From assembly GCA_963742205.1 (NCBI GenBank), contig CAVUKZ010000009.1:62001-126000 (forward strand): 64,000 nucleotides of DNA, written 5' to 3'. This stretch comes from WHSW01 sp963742205 (GTDB lineage Bacteria; Actinomycetota; Thermoleophilia; Solirubrobacterales; 70-9). Under the pieces are notes generated by a model, which worked only from the letters and a program-made list of their open reading frames with translations, made no database searches and had not been told where the DNA came from. The translations under genes and the position numbers were made by a program. Numbering within the stretch: the first letter of the stretch is position 1; every line of letters starts with the position of its first letter. Below are positions 1 to 8,376 of this stretch, one piece after another.

Positions 1-1272
1 GAGCGCGGGGTGATCGACTCGCGCGACGTCCGGCCGGGTGACCTCTTCTTCGGCCTCCGCGGCCAGCGCGCCGACGGCGGCGAGCATGCCGCCGCCGCGC
101 TCGACGCGGGCGCCTGGGGGGTGGTCGTGGACCCGGCGCGCGCCGGCGAGCTCGCCGCCGGCGCTTCCGGCTGGGTCTTCGCCGCGCCCGACCCACTGCG
201 GGGGCTGCAGACCCTCGCCCGCGCCTGGCGGCGCGAGCTCGCCTGCCCGCTCGTGGGGATCACCGGCTCGACCGGGAAGACCTCGGTCAAGGACATCACC
301 CGCGCGTTGTTACCGGCGCGGGTGCACGCCAGCCCGGAGAACTTCAACACCGAGATCGGCCTGCCCCTGACGCTGCTCTCGGCGCCACCGGAGACCGAGG
401 TCCTGATCTGCGAGATGGCCATGCGCGGGATGGGCCAGATCGCCGAGCTCTGCGAGATCGCCGAGCCCGACGTCGCCGCGATCACCAACATCGGCCCGGT
501 CCACCTCGAGCTCCTCGGCACGATCGAGGCGATCGCCGAGGCGAAGGCGGAGATCATCGCGGGGCTGGGCGACGACGGCCGGGCGGTGCTGCCGGCGGAC
601 GCCGAGGCGCTCGAGCCGCACCTCGCCGAGGGCCTCGCGACGATCACGTTCGGCGCCGGGGGTGAGGTCTTCGCGCGCGACCACGAGTCCACGGGCCACC
701 GAATGCGGGCGACGATCGTCACCCCTGAGGGCGAGGCCGAGTTCGAGTTCGATTTCGACGAGCTCCACAACCTCGCGAACGCCGTGTGCGCGGTGGCGAT
801 CGGCGTCGCTCTCGAGGTCCCGGTGCCCGAGATGGCGCGTCGGACGGCGCGCATATCCTTCTCCCGGCTGCGGGGCGAGCGGCTCGAGCTCCCCGGAGGC
901 TCCGTGCTGATCAACGACTGCTACAACGCCAACCCGATCTCGATGCACGCGGCGCTCGACCACCTAGCGTCGCTTGCAGTCGATGGCCGGAGGATCGCCG
1001 TCCTCGGCGGCATGGCAGAGCTCGGACCCGACGGCCCCGGCTATCACCACGAGGCCGCGGCGCACGCCCGCAGCCTGGGGATCGGGCCGATCGTGGGCGT
1101 CGGCGAGCTCGCCCGCGAGTACGCGGGTGACGAGTGGGTGTCGGACCCAGCCGCAGCAGCGGCGGTCGTCGCCGAGATCCTCGGCGAGGGCGACGCGATC
1201 CTGGTCAAGGGCTCGCGGTCGGTCGGCCTCGAGGCCTTTGCCGAGGCGCTGCTCAAAACGGAGCGATCGTGA
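1..1272 (+). CDS. murF: UDP-N-acetylmuramoyl-tripeptide--D-alanyl-D-alanine ligase (MurF), 5' truncated
   Basis: Cytoplasmic Mur ligase that adds D-Ala-D-Ala to UDP-MurNAc-tripeptide using ATP. The frame is open from base 1, and the first residues (IDSRDVRPGDLFFGL) belong inside the MurF N-terminal domain, so the true start lies upstream of the window; the GTG at 10 is probably internal. The ATP loop TGSTGKT is at about residues 85-91 counted from that GTG. The MurF-type NDCYNANP segment lies near residue 304. The C-terminal ligase domain is complete. The TGA overlaps the mraY GTG by 3 nt, indicating translational coupling and the usual murF-mraY order. Identification is very secure; only the N-terminus is missing. 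Confidence 0.96.
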   Translation, partial: ERGVIDSRDVRPGDLFFGLRGQRADGGEHAAAALDAGAWGVVVDPARAGELAAGASGWVFAAPDPLRGLQTLARAWRRELACPLVGITGSTGKTSVKDITRALLPARVHASPENFNTEIGLPLTLLSAPPETEVLICEMAMRGMGQIAELCEIAEPDVAAITNIGPVHLELLGTIEAIAEAKAEIIAGLGDDGRAVLPADAEALEPHLAEGLATITFGAGGEVFARDHESTGHRMRATIVTPEGEAEFEFDFDELHNLANAVCAVAIGVALEVPVPEMARRTARISFSRLRGERLELPGGSVLINDCYNANPISMHAALDHLASLAVDGRRIAVLGGMAELGPDGPGYHHEAAAHARSLGIGPIVGVGELAREYAGDEWVSDPAAAAAVVAEILGEGDAILVKGSRSVGLEAFAEALLKTERS

Positions 1273-2285
1273 TCGTCGCCGACCTGGGCGACGTCGCCTC
1301 AGGCGCAATCGACCGCGGCGAGGTGCTGATCGCCGGCATGGCGGCGATGCTGATCACGATCTTCCTCGGCCCCAAGTTCATCGAGTGGCTGCGGCTGCGG
1401 GAGTTCGGCCAGCAGATCCGCGAGGAGGGCCCGCAGGAGCATCGCTCGAAGGCGGGCACGCCGACGATGGGCGGGCTGATCCTGTTCCTGGCGATCGCAG
1501 TCCCCTACCTGGTGCTCTCCAAGCGCGATACGGCGAGCCTCGCGGTGTTCGGCGTCGCGGTCGGCTGCGCGGCGCTCGGCTTCGCCGACGATTTCATCAA
1601 GATCTCCAAGCGCCGCTCGCTCGGGCTCTCGGCGCGCTACAAGCTGCTCGGCCAGATCGCCCTCGCCCTCGCCCTGTGGTGGGTCGCCTACGACCAGCTC
1701 GGGCTCGACCCGGTGTTGGAGTCGCGGATCTTCGATGCGCAGATCCACATCGGTCCGGTGCTCTACCTGATCTTCACCTTCCTGGTGATCGCGGGGGCCT
1801 CGAACGCGGTCAATCTCACCGACGGACTCGACGGGCTCGCCGCGGGATCCTGCGCGATCGTGCTGCTCGCCTACATGGCGATCACGATCACGAACGGCCA
1901 GGCCGACCTTGCGCTGCTCGCCGGGTGCTTCGTCGGCGCCTCGATCGGGTTCCTCTGGTTCAACGCCTTCCCCGCGTCGATCTTCATGGGCGACACCGGG
2001 TCGCTTGGGCTCGGGGGCGCGATCGGCGCCTTCGCGGTCATGACCCAGACCGAGCTGCTCCTGATCATCCTCGGGGGGATCTTCGTGATCGAGGCGCTCT
2101 CGGTCGCGATCCAGGTGATCAGCTTCAGGCTGTTCCGCCGCCGGGTCCTGCTGATGGCGCCGGTACACCACCACTTCGAGCTCCTCGCCTGGTCGGAGAC
2201 GAAGATCATGCTGCGCTTCTGGATCGTCGCCGCGGTCTGCTCCGGGATCGGCTACGTCCTGTACCAGAACTCGATCGGCAGCTAG
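1269..2285 (+). CDS. mraY: Phospho-N-acetylmuramoyl-pentapeptide-transferase (MraY)
   Basis: Integral membrane enzyme that makes lipid I by moving phospho-MurNAc-pentapeptide onto undecaprenyl phosphate. The GTG at 1269 overlaps the murF stop and gives 338 residues, normal for the family; the open frame extends further upstream but inside murF. Hallmarks are FADDF with the Asp pair at 107-108, NLTDGLDGL at 182-190, the FMGDTGSLGLGG loop and the PVHHHFEL motif near the C-terminus. About ten hydrophobic segments are visible. The TAG stop shares a CTAG with the stop of the convergent sugar-transferase gene. Function is certain; the GTG start is inferred from the overlap. Confidence 0.96.
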   Translation: MIVADLGDVASGAIDRGEVLIAGMAAMLITIFLGPKFIEWLRLREFGQQIREEGPQEHRSKAGTPTMGGLILFLAIAVPYLVLSKRDTASLAVFGVAVGCAALGFADDFIKISKRRSLGLSARYKLLGQIALALALWWVAYDQLGLDPVLESRIFDAQIHIGPVLYLIFTFLVIAGASNAVNLTDGLDGLAAGSCAIVLLAYMAITITNGQADLALLAGCFVGASIGFLWFNAFPASIFMGDTGSLGLGGAIGAFAVMTQTELLLIILGGIFVIEALSVAIQVISFRLFRRRVLLMAPVHHHFELLAWSETKIMLRFWIVAAVCSGIGYVLYQNSIGS

Positions 2286-3808
2286 CTCTCCCACTCCGAC
2301 TTGCTGAACACGGTGGGGACCGTTATCAGCAGGATCTTCGCGTCCAGCCACAGGGACCAGTTCTGGATGTACCAGTTGTCGAGCTCGGCGCGGTCGGCGA
2401 GCGAAGTTCCAGGGCCGAGCTGGTGGACCTGCGCCCAGCCGGTGATCCCCGACTTGACCCGCAGGCGCTCGTCGTAGCGGCGGACGCGCTCGGCGAACCG
2501 CCCGGCGAGCTCCGGGCGCTCCGGGCGCGGCCCGACGAGACTCATGTCGCCGCGGAGCACGTTGAAGAGCTGCGGGGTCTCGTCGAGCGACCATTTGCGG
2601 ATGAAGCGCCCCACCGGGGTTCGGCGGTCCTCGCCCTCCACGCCGCCGGGGGCGGCGTCGCCGACGAGCTTCGGCAGGTCGGCGCCGGGCGGCGCCGGGC
2701 GCATCGAGCGGAACTTGAGCACGTCAAAGACCTTGCCGTCGCGGCCGACGCGCCGCTGGCGAAACAGCACCGGGCCCGGGGACGAGAGCCTCACGGCGAG
2801 CGCCGTGATGCCGATCACGGGCGAGAGCACCAGCAACCCGACCGCGGCGACGCTGCGGTCGAAGCCGTGCTTGATCGCGAACTCCCAGCCCTTGGGATCG
2901 ACGCGGCGCAGCTCGAAGACGGGGATGCCCGCGATGTGCTCGAGCACCATCCGATTGGTGGTGTCGTCGAACAGCCGCGGGACGATCGCCATCGTCAGCC
3001 CGCGGTCCTCGCAGCGGCGGACCAACCGGCGGAGGGTGCTGTCCGGCGCAGCCTGGAAGGCGAAGATCGCGTGCTCGGCGCCGGTCTCGTCGAGGATCGC
3101 GTCGAACGCGGCGGTCGAGCCGAGCACCGGGGCGTCGCGCTTGCCGACCTCGACGGGCGACACGGGGTCGTCGTCCACGAAGCCGACACCGATCAGGCCG
3201 AGCTGGGGGAGCTCCTCGAGGTGGCGCTCGAGTCCGGCGCCGACCTCGCCGGCGCCGATGATCAGCGTGCGCCGACCGCAGACGCGGCGCTTGCGGGCGC
3301 TGCGGCGCGCCGTGGCCCAGGCCATTCGCCAGACGAGCAGCAGGGTCGTCGCGAGCGCGAACTGGATCGCGATCAGGCCCGCTGCGGTCGCCGACGGGTG
3401 GGTCAGCGTGACCAGGGCGGCGACCACGATCGCCGCCGCCGCCGTCGAGCCGAGGACCGCGGCCGCCCGGTCGAGCCGGCTGATCTGAGCGTGCGGGTCG
3501 TACTGGCGGCGCGTGGCCAGAAAGAGCACCGCGAGCGGGCTGATCACCAGCGCGGGGAGATAGGAATCGGCCGGGTTGACCTGATCGGCAACGACGAGCG
3601 CGACGATCAGCAGGATCGCGTCGACCGTGAGCGTTATGTACTGGTAGCCGGCGTCCTCGAACGCCCAGTTGGCGAGCTCCGAGCGCCCCGGGAGGCGGCG
3701 ATATTCCGGCGCCGCCAGCTCACCCGGGCCCTGTTCGGTCGCGAGCCGCTCGGACTGACGCTCGCCCGTCTCCATGTCCACGACTCTGTCAGATCGGTCC
3801 GCTGACAT
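2282..3808 (-). CDS. Polyprenyl glycosylphosphotransferase (WbaP/CpsE-like sugar transferase)
   Basis: Membrane enzyme expected to transfer a sugar-1-phosphate to undecaprenyl phosphate and so start an exopolysaccharide or cell-wall glycan repeat. The 508 residues show an N-terminal block of transmembrane segments (about 57-165), a Rossmann-like domain starting with GAGEVG near 185, another membrane helix, and the C-terminal bacterial sugar-transferase domain with SPGPVLFRQRRVG, KFRSM, KWSLDETPQLFNVLRGDMS, LVGPRPE and GITGWAQV. The ATG directly abuts the stop of the preceding SRPBCC gene. It lies on the opposite strand inside the division/wall cluster and draws on the same lipid carrier as MraY. 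The sugar donor cannot be told from sequence. Confidence 0.92.
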   Translation of the reverse strand: MSADRSDRVVDMETGERQSERLATEQGPGELAAPEYRRLPGRSELANWAFEDAGYQYITLTVDAILLIVALVVADQVNPADSYLPALVISPLAVLFLATRRQYDPHAQISRLDRAAAVLGSTAAAAIVVAALVTLTHPSATAAGLIAIQFALATTLLLVWRMAWATARRSARKRRVCGRRTLIIGAGEVGAGLERHLEELPQLGLIGVGFVDDDPVSPVEVGKRDAPVLGSTAAFDAILDETGAEHAIFAFQAAPDSTLRRLVRRCEDRGLTMAIVPRLFDDTTNRMVLEHIAGIPVFELRRVDPKGWEFAIKHGFDRSVAAVGLLVLSPVIGITALAVRLSSPGPVLFRQRRVGRDGKVFDVLKFRSMRPAPPGADLPKLVGDAAPGGVEGEDRRTPVGRFIRKWSLDETPQLFNVLRGDMSLVGPRPERPELAGRFAERVRRYDERLRVKSGITGWAQVHQLGPGTSLADRAELDNWYIQNWSLWLDAKILLITVPTVFSKSEWES

Positions 3809-4267
3809 CTAGCGCTTGCGCCGGCGCCGGCGCTTGGATCGCGGCGGGGGCGGTTCCACGAGCTCGCGCTCGCGGACGATGAACTCGGCGACCGCCTTGC
3901 GCAGGCGCCCGCGACCGAGCATCAACGCCCAGAGCACCCACAGGGGGCCGGAGATCGTGATCGCGTGGGTGATCTCCGAGCCGGTGTCGGCGGGCTCGAG
4001 CGCGTGTCGGTGCGCGATCCGGGCGCCGGGGAAGTGCCACTCGGTGACCAGCAGCTGTTCGCGGTCGAGCTCGCTCACCCGGTGCAGCTGGGTGCCGCCC
4101 TTGCGCATCTTCACCCGCACCGTCGTTCCGACCTCGAGCTCGTCGCTCTCAGCCGCGGCGCTCACGATCCGCTGGTCCCACTCCGACCAGCGCTCGGGGT
4201 CGGCCCACAGACGCCAGACCGCCTCCGCCGGCGCCCGGGTGCTCTGGCTCTCGATTGCCTCGAACAG
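3809..4267 (-). CDS. SRPBCC (polyketide cyclase/START-like) family protein
   Basis: Small soluble protein of the START/SRPBCC hydrophobic-ligand-binding fold; no ligand can be named. The usual start codon choice, GTG at 4165, gives 118 residues and cuts off the first strand and helix. Reading upstream in the same frame gives FEAIESQSTRAPAEAVWRLW and DPERWSEWDQRI, the typical N-terminus of this fold. The frame is open back to the stop of the upstream membrane gene, and the only start-like codon there is a CTG at 4267, giving about 152 residues. The C-terminus is a strongly basic tail. Its stop abuts the ATG of the sugar transferase, so the two are probably co-transcribed. Family call good, start uncertain. 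Confidence 0.72.
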   Translation of the reverse strand: MFEAIESQSTRAPAEAVWRLWADPERWSEWDQRIVSAAAESDELEVGTTVRVKMRKGGTQLHRVSELDREQLLVTEWHFPGARIAHRHALEPADTGSEITHAITISGPLWVLWALMLGRGRLRKAVAEFIVRERELVEPPPPRSKRRRRRKR

Positions 4268-4282
4268 GGCCGCCCGATCGGC

Positions 4283-4717
4283 TCAGGTCGGCAGCGGCGA
4301 GCCGGCGAGGGCGAAGAACCAGACCACCATCGCGATCGAGGCGACCACCGCGGTGCCGACGAACACGGCCTCGACCGGGGTCAGCTTGGTGGTCCCGGGT
4401 CGGTACGGCTCGTCGCGCATGCTGCGGTTCCACGGGTAACGGGTCGGCGCGCGCTCGACGTCGCGCGTGCTCCGGCCCTGGATCGCGCCGGCGATGACGA
4501 GGATCACGACGTAGGTCACGAGGATGCCCACGACCAGGATCGCGGCCGTGCTGCCCTCCACGTGCTGAGCGCCACGCGAGCTCTGAATCAACGAGCCGAT
4601 CCAGATCCAGAACAACGGCACCCCGGCGCCGATGACCACGGCGGCGACGATCTCGAGGACGAAGCGCCCCGTGACCCCGCTCGCTCGCTTCAGCCTCGAG
4701 TCCCCGTCCTCGGCCAT
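4283..4717 (-). CDS. Small membrane protein of unknown function
   Basis: Unrecognised 144-residue protein. It begins with a short charged cytoplasmic stretch (MAEDGDSRLKRASG), then three clear hydrophobic segments at about 17-45, 58-82 and 115-140, separated by a polar loop containing DVERAPTRYPWNRSMRDEPYRPG. No motif points to a function. It is the first gene of a three-gene reverse-strand block (membrane protein, SRPBCC protein, sugar transferase). Its stop lies in the same reading frame as the next gene, 15 nt before that gene's likely CTG start. The start is 42 bp from the divergent murD start, so the two probably share a promoter region. Confidence 0.75.
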   Translation of the reverse strand: MAEDGDSRLKRASGVTGRFVLEIVAAVVIGAGVPLFWIWIGSLIQSSRGAQHVEGSTAAILVVGILVTYVVILVIAGAIQGRSTRDVERAPTRYPWNRSMRDEPYRPGTTKLTPVEAVFVGTAVVASIAMVVWFFALAGSPLPT

Positions 4718-4759
4718 GGGGGGAAGGTAGCGGGGTTCGCGGCCGCGAAACTAGCCGAT

Positions 4760-6058
4760 ATGGACCTCGCAAAGCCGCGTCCGCCGATCCCATCGGGCCC
4801 GTATCTGGTCGTCGGCCTCGCCCGCTCGGGCCAGGCGGCCGCCCGCCTGCTCGCCGCACGCGACGAACGGGTGATCGGCGTCGACGCCGGATCGCCCGCG
4901 GGCGCGGAAGGGTTGCGGGGGTTGGGCGTCGAAGTCCTCCTGGATGGTGGTGGAGTGGAGGAGCTCGAGCGGGCCCGCTGCGTGGTCAAGAGCCCCGGGG
5001 TGCCCGCGGAGGCCCCGGCCATCGCCGCGGCCCACGAGCTTGGCATCCCGGTGATCGGCGAGCTCGAGCTCTCCTGGCGGCTGCTCCCAAACCGCTTTTG
5101 CGCGGTAACAGGCACAAACGGAAAGACGACCGTGGCCGAGCTGCTCGGCCACGTCTGGAGCACCGCGGGCCAGCCCGTCGCGGTCGCCGGGAACGTCGGC
5201 ACGCCGCTGGCCTCGCTGGTGGGCGAGCTGGACCCGGAGGCGACCGTGATCTGCGAGGCGTCGAGCTTCCAGCTCGAGGACGCCGACAGCTTCGCCCCCG
5301 AGTGCGGGGTGTTGCTCAACCTCGCACCTGACCACCTCGATCGCCACCGCACGTTCGAGGCCTACCGGGCGGCGAAGCTGCGGATGTTCGCCAACCAGGT
5401 GCAGGGCGACGTCTGCGTGTACAACGGCGCCGACCCGGCCCTCGCCGGAGTGGCGCTCGGGGGCCGCGGGCGCAAGCTCGACTTCAGCGAGCGACTCGGC
5501 GAATTCGAATTCTCGCTGCCCGGCCCCCACAACGCCGAGAACGCCGCCGCCGCCGCGGTCGCCGCCGAGGCCCTGGGCATCGGCGAGCATGAGATCGCGG
5601 CTGCGCTCTCCAGCTTCCGAGGCGTCCCCCACCGGCTCGAGCGCGTGGCGGAGATCGGCGGCGTGCTCTACGTCAACGACTCGAAGGCCACCAACGTCGC
5701 GGCGGCGATCGCGGCGCTGCGCTCGTTCGACGGCGGCGTGCGCGCGATCCTCGGTGGCTCGCTCAAGGGAGGCGGCTTCGAGGAGCTCGCGCCCGTGGTC
5801 GCCGAGCGCGCCAGCGGCGCGTACCTGATCGGCGAGGCGGCCGAGCGGCTCGAGCGCGACCTCCAGCCGGCCTGGGACCTCGGCGTCGAACATCGCCGAT
5901 GCGACGATCTCCCGGCGGCGGTGCGGGCCGCCGCAGCCGATGCCACGGCCGGAGATGTGGTGCTGCTGGCGCCGGCCTGCGCCAGCTTCGACAGCTATCG
6001 CGACTACGAGGAGCGCGGCGAGCACTTCCGGGCCCTGGTCGAGGAGCTGGATCGATGA
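4760..6058 (+). CDS. murD: UDP-N-acetylmuramoyl-L-alanine--D-glutamate ligase (MurD)
   Basis: Cytoplasmic Mur ligase adding D-glutamate to UDP-MurNAc-L-Ala. The ATG at 4760 is chosen because it is followed by the N-terminal Rossmann domain (GPYLVVGLARSGQAAARLL); the open frame runs far upstream only because of GC bias. The protein has 432 residues. The ATP loop TGTNGKTT lies at 117-124, NLAPDHLDRH marks the central domain, and NDSKATN the C-terminal substrate site. The stop overlaps the ftsW ATG as ATGA. It restarts the forward division/wall cluster after the three reverse-strand genes. Length and motifs are normal. Confidence 0.96.
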   Translation: MDLAKPRPPIPSGPYLVVGLARSGQAAARLLAARDERVIGVDAGSPAGAEGLRGLGVEVLLDGGGVEELERARCVVKSPGVPAEAPAIAAAHELGIPVIGELELSWRLLPNRFCAVTGTNGKTTVAELLGHVWSTAGQPVAVAGNVGTPLASLVGELDPEATVICEASSFQLEDADSFAPECGVLLNLAPDHLDRHRTFEAYRAAKLRMFANQVQGDVCVYNGADPALAGVALGGRGRKLDFSERLGEFEFSLPGPHNAENAAAAAVAAEALGIGEHEIAAALSSFRGVPHRLERVAEIGGVLYVNDSKATNVAAAIAALRSFDGGVRAILGGSLKGGGFEELAPVVAERASGAYLIGEAAERLERDLQPAWDLGVEHRRCDDLPAAVRAAAADATAGDVVLLAPACASFDSYRDYEERGEHFRALVEELDR

Positions 6059-7290
6059 GCGGGCGGCCGAAGTCCTCGCAGCCGATCGAGTACTCGCTGC
6101 TGCTCACCGCGACGCTCTGCCTGCTCGCGTTCGGCGTCGTCATGGTGTTCAGCGCGAGCTCGACCACGTCGCTGCTCGGCGAATCCGGCGACGGCGCCTT
6201 CTACCTCAAGCGCACGCTGATCTTCGGCGCGCTCGGGCTCGTGGTGATGCACCTGCTGGCCAGGCGCGGGGTGAAGCTGCTGCGACCGCTGACGCCGCTG
6301 CTGTTGGGCGTCGCGGTCTTCCTCTGCCTCCTGGCGATGCTCCCCGGCTTCGGGGTCGAGGTCAACGGCTCGCGCGCCTGGCTGGCGCTCGGGCCGCTGC
6401 AGATCCAGCCCTCGGAGCTGATGAAGGTGGCGCTCATCCTGTTCGCCGCCCAGCTGCTCGCCGCCCGCCCGGCCGTCGTCAAGGGCGGGATCGGGCCGAT
6501 GATGCCGGTGCTCGGCGTCGTCGGCGCCTGCGTCGTGATCGTCGGCGTCGGGGACCTCGGCACCGCGCTGGTCACCTGCCTCGCGATCACCGCCCTGCTG
6601 GTCGCCGCCGGGGCGCGGATGCGCGACATCGGGATGCTCGCCGCGATCGCCGGCGGCGTCGTCTTGCTCGCCGTCCTGATCGAGCCGTACCGGATGGCGC
6701 GGATCACGTCGTTCCTCGACCCGGGCGGTGATCCCGGCGGCGCGGGCTTCCAGCTCATCCAGGCGAAGATCGCGCTTGGGTCCGGGGGGCTGTTCGGCGT
6801 CGGGCTGGGGGAGAGCCTGCAGAAGGCCTTCTACCTCCCGGAGGCCCACACCGACATGATCGCCGCGGTCATCGGTGAGGAGCTCGGGATGGCGGGGATC
6901 GGCGCCCTCGTCGGCCTCTACGGGATCTTCGGCTACGCCGGTTTCAGGATCGCCCAAACCGCCCGCGATCGCTACGGGAAGCTGCTCGCGGCAGGCCTGA
7001 CCTCGCTCGTTCTCATCCAGGCCATGGTCAACCTGCTCGCCGTCTTCGGCCTCGCGCCGCTGACCGGGGTGCCGCTGCCCTTCGTCTCCTACGGCAACGC
7101 GAGCATGCTCGTGATGCTCGCCGGAGTCGGCCTCTTGCTCAACGTCGCGCGCGGCGGGAGCGCCGGGTCGGGCGCCAAGCCGTCGAGCCGCGATGGAAGA
7201 CTGAGCATCGTCGACGGCGGCCGCGCCGGCGTGCGAGCGACGCGCGGCGCCGACGAGGAGCTCAACCAGCGGTGCCAAGGGTCGTCATAG
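6055..7290 (+). CDS. ftsW: SEDS peptidoglycan polymerase / division protein (FtsW)
   Basis: Polytopic membrane glycosyltransferase that polymerises lipid II at the septum with its cognate class b PBP. The ATG at 6055 overlaps the murD stop and gives 411 residues. About ten hydrophobic segments are seen. SEDS features include GSRAWLALGPLQIQPSELMK, the extracellular GGDPGGAGFQLIQAKIALGSGG-like loop and LPEAHTDMIAAVIGEELG. The late PFVSYGG motif is varied here to PFVSYGNAS. The cytoplasmic tail of about 40 residues is polar. The 3' end overlaps murG by 19 nt. Position between murD and murG in a division cluster favours FtsW over RodA. Confidence 0.93.
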   Translation: MSGRPKSSQPIEYSLLLTATLCLLAFGVVMVFSASSTTSLLGESGDGAFYLKRTLIFGALGLVVMHLLARRGVKLLRPLTPLLLGVAVFLCLLAMLPGFGVEVNGSRAWLALGPLQIQPSELMKVALILFAAQLLAARPAVVKGGIGPMMPVLGVVGACVVIVGVGDLGTALVTCLAITALLVAAGARMRDIGMLAAIAGGVVLLAVLIEPYRMARITSFLDPGGDPGGAGFQLIQAKIALGSGGLFGVGLGESLQKAFYLPEAHTDMIAAVIGEELGMAGIGALVGLYGIFGYAGFRIAQTARDRYGKLLAAGLTSLVLIQAMVNLLAVFGLAPLTGVPLPFVSYGNASMLVMLAGVGLLLNVARGGSAGSGAKPSSRDGRLSIVDGGRAGVRATRGADEELNQRCQGSS

Positions 7291-8375
7291 CAGCGGGCGG
7301 AACGGCGGGACACGTCGTGCCCGCCCTCGCGGTCGCCGACGCGCTTCGGGCTCGGGGCGCTGAGGTCAGCTTTCTCGGCGCCGCCGGCCGCGCTGAGGCC
7401 GAGGTGGTGCCCGATGCCGGTTACGAGATCGACCTCCTGCGCCTGCGCGGGCTCTCGCGCACGCATCCGATCCGAGCGGCCGGCGCCGTCGGCCTCGCCG
7501 CGGCCGCCGTCCCGCGGGCCCGGCGCCTGCTGCGCGAGCGCGGCGCCGAGGCCGTGCTCGGCGGTGGGGGCTACGTGGCCGGGCCCGCCGGACTCGCGGC
7601 CGTCTCGCTCGGCGTGCCCCTGGTGCTGACCGAGGCCGACCGCCACCTGGGGCTCACCAACCGGGTCCTGGCACCCCGCGCCCGGCGCGTGTGCCTGGCC
7701 TTCCCGATCGCGGGTCGCGACGGGGCGCGCTACCTCGTCACCGGGCGCCCGGTGCCGTCGGAGGTGGGCCACGCCGACCGCGCCGAGGCCCGCGAGCGCT
7801 TCGGGATCGCGGCCGACGATCGTTGCCTGCTGGTGTTCGGCGGCAGCCAGGGCGCGCGCTCGATCAACACCTCCGCGGTCGAGGCCTTTGCCGGCGCCGA
7901 CGCCGCGGCACGTGACTTCCACGTCCTGCACATCAGCGGCAGCCGCGACCACGCCGAGGTCGAGGCCGCGCTGGCCGCGGCCCCGCACGCCGACCGCTAC
8001 ACGCTCGTGCGCTACGAGCCCGGCCTCGCGGCGGCGCTCGCCGCCGCCGACCTCGTCCTGGCCCGCGCGGGCGGCTCGATCTTCGAGATCGCCGCCGCCG
8101 GCCGACCGGCGATCCTCGTCCCCTATCCGCACGCTTCGGGCCGCCACCAGCACGCGAACGCCGAGTGGATGGCGGCGGGTGGGGCGGCGGTCGTCATCGA
8201 GGACGATCAGCTCGTGCCCAGCCGGCTGCGGGAGCTCGCGGCCGGGCTGCTCGGCGACCCCGAGCGCCTGGGCGTGATGGCCGCCGCGTCCGCGGCCCTC
8301 GCGCGCCCGGACGCCGCCGAACGGGTCGCGGGCGAGCTGTTGGCGGCGATCGGGCAAGCTGGGCCGGCGAGTTGA
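7272..8375 (+). CDS. murG: Undecaprenyl-PP-MurNAc-pentapeptide GlcNAc transferase (MurG)
   Basis: Peripheral membrane GT-B glycosyltransferase that converts lipid I to lipid II. It starts with GTG at 7272 inside the end of ftsW, giving 367 residues that begin PRVVIAAGGTAGHVVPALAV, the MurG glycine-rich donor/acceptor loop. LGGGGYVAGPAGLAA and a C-terminal UDP-GlcNAc site (LARAGGSIFEIAAAG, PYPHASGRHQHANA) are visible. The PYPHA segment reads GRHQHANA where many MurGs have DHQ-ANA. The stop is 1 nt from the murC ATG. Position and motifs leave little doubt. Confidence 0.95.
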   Translation: MPRVVIAAGGTAGHVVPALAVADALRARGAEVSFLGAAGRAEAEVVPDAGYEIDLLRLRGLSRTHPIRAAGAVGLAAAAVPRARRLLRERGAEAVLGGGGYVAGPAGLAAVSLGVPLVLTEADRHLGLTNRVLAPRARRVCLAFPIAGRDGARYLVTGRPVPSEVGHADRAEARERFGIAADDRCLLVFGGSQGARSINTSAVEAFAGADAAARDFHVLHISGSRDHAEVEAALAAAPHADRYTLVRYEPGLAAALAAADLVLARAGGSIFEIAAAGRPAILVPYPHASGRHQHANAEWMAAGGAAVVIEDDQLVPSRLRELAAGLLGDPERLGVMAAASAALARPDAAERVAGELLAAIGQAGPAS

Positions 8376-8376
8376 G

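Noticed and set aside
974..3805. 943-residue open frame on the plus strand
   Set aside because: It crosses murF, mraY and the sugar transferase in wrong frames, is Arg/Pro/Asp-rich without motifs, and reflects GC-biased absence of stop codons.
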